From: Tepidanaerobacter sp. GT38
GTDB taxonomy: Bacteria; Bacillota; Thermosediminibacteria; Thermosediminibacterales; Tepidanaerobacteraceae
NCBI RefSeq assembly: GCF_021991635.1
Contig: NZ_JAFFJA010000030.1
Coordinates: 1 to 32,104, forward strand
Direction: 5' to 3'
Length of the DNA stretch: 32,104 nucleotides
The notes under the pieces were generated by a model. It had not been told where the DNA came from. It was given only the letters and a program-made list of their open reading frames with translations, and searched no databases. This document shows positions 1 to 6,505 of this stretch, piece by piece (the first letter of the stretch is position 1; each line of letters starts with the position of its first letter). The position numbers were made by a program, and so were the translations under genes.

Positions 1-34
1 ATCACAGAATAACAACAAATTTTAATTTATGGCA

Positions 35-63
35 TTGACAAATCCCAAATGAGACATTAGAAT
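35..63 (+). promoter_or_regulatory. Sigma-A promoter of the T-box leader
   Basis: TTGACA at 35-40 and TAGAAT at 58-63 are separated by exactly 17 bp, a near-perfect vegetative promoter. Transcription would start near 70, just ahead of T-box stem I. Confidence 0.8.
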
Positions 64-70
64 ATTATTC

Positions 71-360
71 AATATAAGTTGTTATACGTCAAACGCAATG
101 ACAGGGGAAAGTAGATTGACTTTCGGATTTATAAGCGAGCCGGGATGGTGAAAGCCGGTATGAAGGAGTCTTTTGAAGTTCCCCCTGGAGCAGTGTGCTG
201 AATTCCTGGATAGGATAGTAGGCATACCGGAGCTTCCTCCGATAAAAGGAAGCGGGTATAAAGGTTAAAATGCCTCGTACCTTGAATGAGTGGGTTCTTT
301 TTGAACCAATTAGGGTGGTACCGCGAGCCTCTCGTCCCTTACTGTGACGAGAGGCTTTTT
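71..360 (+). promoter_or_regulatory. T-box riboswitch, predicted to sense tRNA-Phe
   Basis: The canonical T-box core AGGGTGGTACCGCG is at 312-325, directly followed by a terminator helix. In stem I, ACAGGGGAAAGTAG (about 101-114) supplies the S-turn AGTA strand. The opposing strand reads GAAG-TTC-CCCC (175-185), with CCCC pairing to the GGGG of the 5' strand. Aligned to the glyQS leader (GAAA-GGC), the specifier codon is TTC (Phe) at 179-181. The antiterminator bulge reads TGGT, which pairs with ACCA; this implies discriminator base A73. That fits tRNA-Phe and argues against Ser or Trp (G73). Uncharged tRNA would stabilise the antiterminator and switch on the transporter gene at 543. The T-box call is firm; the Phe reading is inference. 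Confidence 0.93.
326..360 (+). terminator. T-box regulatory terminator
   Basis: AGCCTCTCG (326-334) pairs with CGAGAGGCT (348-356) and is followed by a T run. This helix overlaps the T-box core, so it is mutually exclusive with the antiterminator. Confidence 0.9.
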
Positions 361-406
361 AGTTAGGCAAAAAGTATCGGGAGGTGGTAAAATCCAAGCA
401 AAAAAA

Positions 407-441
407 GGGTTGAAACATCAGCTGCAACTGATATTTCAACC
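407..441 (-). terminator. Terminator-like hairpin facing the minus strand
   Basis: GGTTGAAA (408-415) and TTTCAACC (434-441) form a long stem, extended inside by ATCAG/CTGAT. On the minus strand it is followed by a run of T (complement of the A run ending at 406), the form of an intrinsic terminator. No minus-strand gene ends here. It lies between the T-box and the gene at 543, so on the plus strand it is simply a stem in the 5' UTR. Confidence 0.5.
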
Positions 442-542
442 AAAAAACAAGTCAGCCAAATATAGTTTACTACAATAAAAATTTATGTAAAGATTTTATT
501 TTATGCAAGCATATTTGAGAAAAATTTAGGAGGTCGTTTAAA

Positions 543-1544
543 ATGAAAAAAATATCGTCAATCATGCTGTCGATTTTAATAATAAGCGCCTTGATTTTAT
601 CGGGATGCGGTAGCACTTCCGCTTCATCTTCAACTTCAACCCCCGGCATAAAGATAGGCATTGTGCAGATTGTGGAGCATCCATCTTTAGATGCAGCTCG
701 TAACGGATTTTTAGACGCTTTAGCAGAAAATGGATATAAAGAAGGTGAAAATCTAGTTGTCAACTATGAAAATGCACAAGGGGACATACCTACTTTAAAC
801 AGCATAGCCCAAAGTCTTGCAGATGATGAGTATAATTTGATTTTGGCCATTGCAACTCCATCAGCCCAAGCTGTGGCCAATGCCACTAAGAACACTTCTA
901 TCCCTGTTTTGTTTACTGCAGTTACAGACCCTGTTGCTGCAGGCTTGGTGAAGAGCATGGACAAACCGGATACCAACCTTACCGGCACCACCGATATGGC
1001 ACCAGTAGCTGAACAGATTCAACTAATTAGGGACATTAACCCTTCTGTAAAAAATGTGGGAATCATTTACAACTCCGGTGAAGTAAACTCAGTTGTTCAG
1101 GTGGATCTGGTAAAAGAAGTAGCAGAAAAGCTGGACCTTAAAATTGTTGAAGCCGTAGCCACAAATACCAGTGAGGTGGACCAGGCTGCCAAGTCATTAG
1201 TAGGGCAAGTTGACGCTATTTACGTTCCAACTGACAATGTAGTTGTTACTGCTCTTGAAGCAGTACTTCAGGTAGCAGAGAAAAACAATATCCTTGTGGT
1301 ATCAGCGGAAAAAGACAGTGTGTATAGAGGAGCGGTGGCAACCATCGGCCTTGATTATTACAAATTGGGCAGGCAAACCGGCGAAATGGCTTTAAAAGTA
1401 CTATCAGGAGAAGCAAAGCCACAGGATATGCCTGTAGAGGTCCAGGAGCAAACAGATATAATCATCAATTTAAAAGCCGCAAAAGCTGCAAATATAACCA
1501 TACCTAAGGAATTGCTTGATAAAGCGGCAGAGGTAGTGGAATAA
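543..1544 (+). CDS. TrpX-like ABC transporter substrate-binding lipoprotein
   Basis: This 333-residue protein carries a lipoprotein signal peptide with lipobox LSGC, followed by a Ser/Thr linker and the periplasmic-binding-like fold of the ABC_sub_bind family (PF04392; TrpX group). Recognisable stretches include GIVQIVEHPSLDAARNGF near the mature N-terminus, VTDPVAAGLV mid-protein, and GLDYYKLGRQTGEMA near the end. The start is set by AGGAGGT at 528-534, 8 bp before the ATG. It is the only gene behind the T-box: a bidirectional terminator follows, and the permease and ATPase genes that normally accompany trpX are absent. The family usually binds amino acids; the T-box suggests an aromatic amino acid, probably Phe, as ligand (inference). 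It must use ABC components encoded elsewhere if functional. Confidence 0.9.
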   Translation: MKKISSIMLSILIISALILSGCGSTSASSSTSTPGIKIGIVQIVEHPSLDAARNGFLDALAENGYKEGENLVVNYENAQGDIPTLNSIAQSLADDEYNLILAIATPSAQAVANATKNTSIPVLFTAVTDPVAAGLVKSMDKPDTNLTGTTDMAPVAEQIQLIRDINPSVKNVGIIYNSGEVNSVVQVDLVKEVAEKLDLKIVEAVATNTSEVDQAAKSLVGQVDAIYVPTDNVVVTALEAVLQVAEKNNILVVSAEKDSVYRGAVATIGLDYYKLGRQTGEMALKVLSGEAKPQDMPVEVQEQTDIIINLKAAKAANITIPKELLDKAAEVVE

Positions 1545-1550
1545 AATTAT

Positions 1551-1578
1551 GTGGTCGGGACTTTATGTTCCCGACCAC
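1551..1578. terminator. Bidirectional terminator between convergent genes
   Basis: GTGGTCGGGA (1551-1560) pairs with TCCCGACCAC (1569-1578). T-rich sequence follows on the plus strand and AT-rich sequence on the minus strand. It can serve both the gene ending at 1544 and the one ending at 1589. Confidence 0.85.
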
Positions 1579-1588
1579 TTTATGCCTT

Positions 1589-1957
1589 TTATGTATTCTG
1601 TTCCAAGACCCTTATTGCCTTTGCCTGGGCTTGAACCGGGTATGATTCAGCTACAGGCCCTTGAAAGACAACTTCTACTCTCATGCCTTGCTTTAAATCT
1701 TGAGGTTGCAATTCTTCCCCACTGGTTCTTAATATAACTGAACCTTTGGTAATTGCCACCCTTGCTTTATCATATACAGTATCGCTTTCAACCTTGCCTT
1801 CTACTAAAACCGCTGCAACTTTTCCCTCACCGTCTAAGAATATTTCCGTTATTTCCCCTCGAACGGCTACGCTGTCATTGCTATTTGTGCTGCAACTTAA
1901 AACTGCAAATAACATCACCAAAGTTAATACCATTAAAGGTACATACTTTATATTCAC
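1589..1957 (-). CDS. Small secreted lipoprotein, DUF3221-like
   Basis: About 122 residues. A lipoprotein signal peptide (hydrophobic VLTLVMLFAVLSC, lipobox AVLSC) is followed by a small all-beta domain with alternating hydrophobic strands (VRGEITEIFLDGEGKVAAV, then VEVVFQGPV). This recalls DUF3221/OB-like small lipoproteins of Firmicutes. I chose the GTG at 1957 because GAGGAG lies about 9 bp upstream of it; the longer open frame to 1987 would place charged residues before the signal peptide. It lies 44 bp downstream of the alkyltransferase gene in the same direction, so it may be co-transcribed. Function unknown. Confidence 0.7.
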   Translation of the reverse strand: MNIKYVPLMVLTLVMLFAVLSCSTNSNDSVAVRGEITEIFLDGEGKVAAVLVEGKVESDTVYDKARVAITKGSVILRTSGEELQPQDLKQGMRVEVVFQGPVAESYPVQAQAKAIRVLEQNT

Positions 1958-2001
1958 TAAAAAACACTCCTCTACTGCTTTTACCATCTTAGACGAATAA
2001 C

Positions 2002-2514
2002 TTAAATAAAAGTTCCTTCTATTTTTAGAAGCTGCTGCTTTATATCCAAGCCGCCGGCAAAACCTGTAAGACTGCCATCCTTTCCTATTACTCTATGACA
2101 AGGCACTACTATGGGTACCGGATTTGCCCCTATGGCACCCCCTACCGCACGCACTGCCTTAGGTCGGCCGATTTCTTTTGCTATTTCCGAGTAAGATTTA
2201 GTAGTGCCATAGGGTATTTTAAGCAAAGCCTGCCAAACAGCTATTTGAAAATCGGTGCCGCAAAGATCAAGGGGGATATCAAAAGTCTTTCTTTGGCCAC
2301 TCAAGTACTCTTCGATTTGCCTCCCATAAACAGCCAGCTTTTCCTGATCATACACCAATGAACCTAGAGGAAAGTGCTTTTTAACCCACTTTTCCAAGAC
2401 TTCAAAAGGCTCATTTGGCCAGAGAATGCAACATAATCCTTTGGGGCTTGCTGCCAAGTGCATTTTTTCGCCATCTAACAATAGGTATGACCAATAGATG
2501 TTAAAAGTGTTCAA
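2002..2514 (-). CDS. ogt: Methylated-DNA--protein-cysteine S-methyltransferase
   Basis: A 170-residue suicide DNA repair protein that transfers alkyl groups from O6-alkylguanine (or O4-alkylthymine) to its own cysteine. The active site PCHRVIG is present, preceded by the helix-turn-helix/arginine-finger region (GRPKAVRAVGGAIGANP) and followed by GFAGGL. The N-terminal ribonuclease-H-like domain is present, so the length matches stand-alone Ogt. Start is TTG at 2514 with GGAGGA a few bases upstream. It has its own extended -10 promoter and is not fused to an Ada regulatory domain, so no adaptive response is implied. Confidence 0.95.
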   Translation of the reverse strand: MNTFNIYWSYLLLDGEKMHLAASPKGLCCILWPNEPFEVLEKWVKKHFPLGSLVYDQEKLAVYGRQIEEYLSGQRKTFDIPLDLCGTDFQIAVWQALLKIPYGTTKSYSEIAKEIGRPKAVRAVGGAIGANPVPIVVPCHRVIGKDGSLTGFAGGLDIKQQLLKIEGTFI

Positions 2515-2563
2515 CTTTTATCCTCCTTCAGGAGTTTTTTCTCAGAAGTTCTAGATTAACTTC

Positions 2564-2572
2564 ATTATATCA
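2564..2572 (-). promoter_or_regulatory. Extended -10 promoter for ogt
   Basis: On the minus strand the sequence reads TGATATAAT (TGn plus TATAAT), a perfect extended -10. It lies about 50 bp before the ogt start. The -35 is weak, as is usual for this class. Confidence 0.6.
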
Positions 2573-2598
2573 CAAATTGTCTTAAGTGTTGGGAGATG

Positions 2599-4221
2599 TC
2601 ACACTTTGGGAAATGTAATTGTCAGTTTAAATAAATCGCCATCGATATCAATGTTAAGACTTCCACCTTGAAGTTCTACTAGGCTTTTTGCAATAGCAAG
2701 CCCCAGGCCTGAGCCTTCAGTATGCCTTGATTTGTCACCTCGTATAAACCTCTCCGTTATCTCAGAAGGATCAAAATTCATCTCATAGGCTGAAATATTT
2801 TTAAATATTAGGCTTACACTTCTTTCATCTTCCACTACATCTATATAGACTCTGGAATTTGGCATTGAATACTTAAGAATATTGCTTAAGATATTTTCAA
2901 ACACTCGATAGGTTCGTGCCCCGTCTAAATTGCATATTATTTTGTTTTCGGGAAGGTTAACCCTCATTTTGAGGGTAGTTTGATTGATTTTTTCTTCCAT
3001 TTCACCTAGGGTTTGCCTTAAAAGCGCTATAACGTCAAGGTTTTCCAGGTTGAGTTCGATATTGCCGGTACTTGCTTTACTGGCTTCAAATAAATCTTCG
3101 ATTAACACTTGAAGCCTTTTGGATTTTTTGTCAAGAATATCTATATACTCTTTTCTAGTATCCGGATCTAAATCCTCCTTTTTTAGCAAATCCACATAAG
3201 TGATGATTGAAGTAAGGGGCGTTTTTAAATCATGAGAGACATTAGAGATTAGCTGGGTTTTCATGTTCTGGCTTTTTACCTCTTGTTCAACAGCTACCTT
3301 AAACCCCTCTTTGATATTGTTTAAGTTCTTCGCAAAAGAACTTAAAATGCCCATATCTTCAGGTAAAGTCACATCAAAATTCCCTTTAGCCAGTTGTCGG
3401 CTGGCTGCATTTAAAGCTCTTACTTTTTCTAAAAGTTCCACTGCATTGTTGAATAGCCAGACCGAATATCCTATAATCAGGAGTATTCCTAAACCTCTGC
3501 CTACCCAATTAATTAGCATCAGTATAACAAAGTTAATTATCAATAGTGAGAGTAGTTTTTCTTTGTGCTGCCTGCTGATTTCCTCATCAATTATCTGAGC
3601 AATGATGCTTTTGACATATTTGTTTATCCACAAACACAATTTGCCTATTAAGGTATTGTTCACGATTTCATTTACAAGGCCCGTATGATAGATATGTTTT
3701 AAATATACCAAATTCAGGTAAATAAAAGTATAAAAGATGAAAGTTACAGGTATGCCGATGGCGTAAAAATACAAATTAGCTTGATGAATTATTCGAACTA
3801 CGCCGATAAGGCTAAAAAGCGAAAAGAATACGGTGACACATATAATCCAAATCAAAAACTTAAATTCGAGGTATATTTTGTTGTAAAAGTTAACGATTGA
3901 TGCCTGTCTTTGATTATAATACGGCACTACCAAAGTAAATATTGTCAGAAAGAATACACTTAATGCCCCAATTGATAAAATCAATATTACTTCTTGTCCG
4001 ATGATATCTCCGTATAAAACATCATCACTAAAAGGTTTGTAGCCTATCATAAGATTTTTTAGAGGTGAGTAAATGCCCACGGAAATTATGGTCAAAATTA
4101 AAATTATTAAAATTGTGCCCCATGTAGTAGCTGTCAAGTTTATACTGAATCTTTTGCTACCATTTTCATTATCCTTCAAATTTGTATCTAATTCTTTATT
4201 ATCCTTCAAATTTATATCCAA
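2599..4221 (-). CDS. Membrane sensor histidine kinase
   Basis: A 540-residue sensor kinase. About six hydrophobic segments occupy roughly residues 30-265 (first TTWGTILIILILTIISVGIY), so sensing is probably membrane-embedded rather than by a large extracellular domain. A HAMP-like linker (ARQLAKGNFDVTLPED) leads into the H-box NVSHDLKTPLTS, whose His is autophosphorylated. The N-box is FENILSNILKYS and the G-box GSGLGLAIAKSL near the C-terminus; both belong to the ATP-binding HATPase domain. It overlaps the response regulator gene by 23 bp, indicating translational coupling. A 27-bp near-repeat sits at its 5' end, giving LKDN twice in the cytoplasmic N-terminus. Signal unknown; VanS/PhoR-like architecture. 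Confidence 0.93.
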   Translation of the reverse strand: MDINLKDNKELDTNLKDNENGSKRFSINLTATTWGTILIILILTIISVGIYSPLKNLMIGYKPFSDDVLYGDIIGQEVILILSIGALSVFFLTIFTLVVPYYNQRQASIVNFYNKIYLEFKFLIWIICVTVFFSLFSLIGVVRIIHQANLYFYAIGIPVTFIFYTFIYLNLVYLKHIYHTGLVNEIVNNTLIGKLCLWINKYVKSIIAQIIDEEISRQHKEKLLSLLIINFVILMLINWVGRGLGILLIIGYSVWLFNNAVELLEKVRALNAASRQLAKGNFDVTLPEDMGILSSFAKNLNNIKEGFKVAVEQEVKSQNMKTQLISNVSHDLKTPLTSIITYVDLLKKEDLDPDTRKEYIDILDKKSKRLQVLIEDLFEASKASTGNIELNLENLDVIALLRQTLGEMEEKINQTTLKMRVNLPENKIICNLDGARTYRVFENILSNILKYSMPNSRVYIDVVEDERSVSLIFKNISAYEMNFDPSEITERFIRGDKSRHTEGSGLGLAIAKSLVELQGGSLNIDIDGDLFKLTITFPKV

Positions 4222-4224
4222 TTC
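4168..4224. repeat. Tandem duplication (period 30 bp) at kinase start/regulator stop
   Basis: 4168-4194 and 4198-4224 are copies of a 27-bp unit with about 25 of 27 bases identical. The unit encodes the repeated NLKDN of the kinase N-terminus. The response regulator stop codon (4199-4201) lies at the unit junction, so the duplication contributes to the present gene overlap. Confidence 0.85.
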
Positions 4225-4885
4225 CCCACACCACCTTTAAATACTTTGGTTCTTTAGGATTTATTTCTATTTTTTCTCTGATTCTGCGTATATGGACTGT
4301 TACAGTATCCGGATTGTAAGCCGGCTCTTGCCATACCTTCTCATAGATTTCTTCTATGGAAAATACTCTGTTTGGATTATTCATCAAGAGATGAAGAATT
4401 TTATATTCTAAAGGCGTAAGCTTAATTGGCTTTCCATCCACAGTTACCTGTTTTTTTAAATCATCTAACTGGATTCCACCTATTTGTATTACATCGTCGT
4501 TTGTAGCTGGTGTTGTTGAATAGCTGGTGTATCTTCGGATATTTGAATTTATCCTGGCAAGTAACTCCAAGGGATTAAAAGGTTTTGTAATGTAATCATC
4601 TGCTCCTATGTTAAGGCCCAGTATTTTGTCCACATCTTCTGATTTGGCAGTGAGAAATATAATTGGAACATTGCTGGTTTCTCTTATCTTCATGACAGCT
4701 TCTATACCATCCATTTTGGGCATCATGATATCCATCAGCACCAGATGAATTTCATGCTTTTTTAAAATCTCCAAGGCTTCTTCTCCGTTATATGCCTTAA
4801 AGACACCGTAATTTTGGTTCTTTAGGTATACTTCTATGGCAGCGGCTATTTCTCTTTCATCTTCTGCCACAAGCACATTATACAC
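4199..4885 (-). CDS. OmpR/PhoB-family response regulator
   Basis: A 228-residue DNA-binding response regulator, partner of the overlapping kinase. The receiver domain (1-120) has the acidic pocket EDE near the N-terminus, the phospho-acceptor Asp in LVLMDIMMPKMDG, the conserved Thr in IFLTAKSED and the Lys in YITKPFNPLELLAR. The C-terminal winged helix (about 130-226) has KLTPLEYKILHLLM and the recognition-helix signature DTVTVHIRRIREKI, ending VWGIGYKFEG. Start is GTG at 4885 preceded by GAGGTGAT. Its targets cannot be read from the window; no repeated operator was recognised. Confidence 0.95.
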   Translation of the reverse strand: MYNVLVAEDEREIAAAIEVYLKNQNYGVFKAYNGEEALEILKKHEIHLVLMDIMMPKMDGIEAVMKIRETSNVPIIFLTAKSEDVDKILGLNIGADDYITKPFNPLELLARINSNIRRYTSYSTTPATNDDVIQIGGIQLDDLKKQVTVDGKPIKLTPLEYKILHLLMNNPNRVFSIEEIYEKVWQEPAYNPDTVTVHIRRIREKIEINPKEPKYLKVVWGIGYKFEG

Positions 4886-4927
4886 AGCATCACCTCTTAT
4901 CTTTTAAAACGTCTATTATCTATTAGT

Positions 4928-4936
4928 ATCATAGCA
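4928..4936 (-). promoter_or_regulatory. Extended -10 promoter for the two-component operon
   Basis: On the minus strand TGCTATGAT matches the extended -10 form TGnTATGAT, about 45 bp before the GTG start of the response regulator. No convincing -35. Confidence 0.45.
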
Positions 4937-4983
4937 TAGAATTTTTAAGATTTTATGATGAGAATTCTTACAAATTTATTAAG

Positions 4984-5014
4984 AAAAAAGAGTATCATTC
5001 TTTGACACTCTTTT
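4984..5014 (-). terminator. Terminator after the AlkD-like gene
   Basis: On the minus strand AAAGAGT-G-TCA pairs with TGA-T-ACTCTTT around a short loop and runs into TTTTTT. It lies just past the stop codon at 5020. Confidence 0.8.
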
Positions 5015-5019
5015 AAATG

Positions 5020-5430
5020 CTATATAAGTCCTTTCAAAAAATTCTGCCTTAAATCCGGTTCAAACTTTTCTATGGCATATCGCAGCATGGTCCTGGGCAT
5101 GGCTTTATAATTTTCCTTGAGGAAATCGTATTCAACTTCAAAATCCCTATTTCCAATTTCCCTCAGCATCCAGCCCACTGCTTTATGTATCAGGGCTGTA
5201 AGGCGGTATTCATGATATGGTTCATTGAGCAATTCTTCAATATCCTTAATACTGGCTGCTTTATAATATTTTCTGGCTACTTTTCTCTGGTCAGGCACTA
5301 CAACACCCAAAAAGCGGTCGCCTTCACCATAACCCCCTTCAAAGGCTTGAAAGAACTTGGGTAGAAAAGCAGCTTTTTCAGCATTGACATATTTCTTAAG
5401 TTCCTGTTTGATTTTTTCAACACAACTCAA
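5020..5430 (-). pseudogene. AlkD-like DNA alkylation repair protein, internal deletion
   Basis: About 136 residues with two blocks that are normally about 90 residues apart in AlkD-type DNA glycosylases (HEAT-like fold, 220-235 residues). The N-terminal block runs to YHEYRLTAL, with the typical EGGYGEGDRFLGV. It jumps directly to the C-terminal block IHKAVGWMLREIGNRD, then MPRTMLRYAIEKFEP. The missing middle normally holds the NNWDLVD segment with the catalytic Trp/Asp pair; the Trp of VGWMLRE remains. The frame is intact, so a short protein could still be made, but base-excision activity is unlikely. I chose TTG at 5430 because GAGGTGA lies 5 bp before it; a GTG at 5439 has no spacing for a binding site. 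Own terminators lie on both sides. Confidence 0.8.
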
Positions 5431-5458
5431 AGTGGTCACCTCAAAACTTAAAAATAAG

Positions 5459-5490
5459 GCCCTCAGTATTAATATGCACTTCCTGAGGGC
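5459..5490 (-). terminator. Terminator after the amidohydrolase operon
   Basis: GCCCTCAG (5459-5466) pairs with CTGAGGGC (5483-5490). On the minus strand the stem is followed by TTATTTTT. It separates the amidohydrolase gene from the AlkD-like gene. Confidence 0.8.
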
Positions 5491-5514
5491 AAAACTTGAT
5501 ATTCGTTTTATATC

Positions 5515-6504
5515 TTAGAGTTTGAATAATTCCTCAGCGTTTTTGTGGAATATTAATTCCCGCTGTTCTTCGGAAACATCTATTTGATTAACTATATCAA
5601 CTGCTTTTTCAATATCTCCGATCTGGTGCGGGTAGTCGCTTCCAACAAGCAATCTCTTGTCACCCATATAGCTTAAGGCAAACTCCACTGCCTTTGGTTC
5701 AAAGGAAACACAGTCAATGTATACGTCTTTAATATAGTCCGATGGTTTTCTCTCAATGTTCTTTAGTTCAGGGAATGCCGCATGACATCTATCCAGTCTT
5801 TCTGCAAGATATGGCAGACAGCCACCAAGGTGTGAAGCAATAAGTTTGAGACCTGGAACTTTATCTAGTATTCCACTGAAGATCAATCTTGAAACAACTA
5901 AAGTTGTATCAAAAGTAAACCCTAAAGAGGCAGCCAATCTGTAGTCTAAAAAGTTGTCGGAAGGCGTTGGAGTAGTAGGATGTATAAATAACGGCACATC
6001 TAGCTCCCGGGCTGTTTCATAGATGCAGAGAAATGATGGGTCATCAAGATTTTTGCCTTCCACATTGGTGAAAATTGTCCCACCTATAAGCCCTAATTCT
6101 TTTACTGCTCTTTCAAGTTCTTTTGCAGATTCCTCCGGATCTTGAAGAGGTAAAGCTGCTAAACCGTAAAAACGGCCTGGGTATTTTTGTGTAATCTCTG
6201 CAAAGTCATCATTTGTAATTTTTGCCAGATATATTCCTTTGTCCCGTTCTTCAATATGTGCTCCTGGGGTAGTAAGGGATAAAATCTGGGTTTGTATCCC
6301 TACCTTATCTAACAATTCCAGACGGTATTCTATATCTCTATGTCCCGGAACGATAACATTGTAGTCACCTTCATAAGCTAAAATATAATTGTTGTCTTCA
6401 TCCTCCGTAAGCTTCGCTACGTATTTTCCCTTTTTTAATTCTTCCAAGTATGACGGTGGGTAAAAGTGGTTGTGGACATCAATTGCTTTTGTCTTATTAT
6501 TCAT
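5515..6504 (-). CDS. Amidohydrolase-family protein, ACMSD-like metal-dependent decarboxylase/hydrolase
   Basis: A 329-residue TIM-barrel protein of the amidohydrolase_2 family, which includes aminocarboxymuconate-semialdehyde decarboxylase and resorcylate decarboxylase. All metal ligands are visible: HxH at residues 11-13 (AIDVHNHFYPP), His in LFIHPTTPTPS, His in LIASHLGGCLPYL and Asp in LLVGSDYPHQIGD. Length is typical. AGGAGG precedes the ATG, and only one base separates the ATG from the stop codon of the upstream NhaC gene, so translation is coupled. The pairing suggests the antiporter supplies, or exports the product of, a carboxylic-acid substrate, but the substrate cannot be read from sequence. 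Confidence 0.9.
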   Translation of the reverse strand: MNNKTKAIDVHNHFYPPSYLEELKKGKYVAKLTEDEDNNYILAYEGDYNVIVPGHRDIEYRLELLDKVGIQTQILSLTTPGAHIEERDKGIYLAKITNDDFAEITQKYPGRFYGLAALPLQDPEESAKELERAVKELGLIGGTIFTNVEGKNLDDPSFLCIYETARELDVPLFIHPTTPTPSDNFLDYRLAASLGFTFDTTLVVSRLIFSGILDKVPGLKLIASHLGGCLPYLAERLDRCHAAFPELKNIERKPSDYIKDVYIDCVSFEPKAVEFALSYMGDKRLLVGSDYPHQIGDIEKAVDIVNQIDVSEEQRELIFHKNAEELFKL

Positions 6505-6505
6505 T

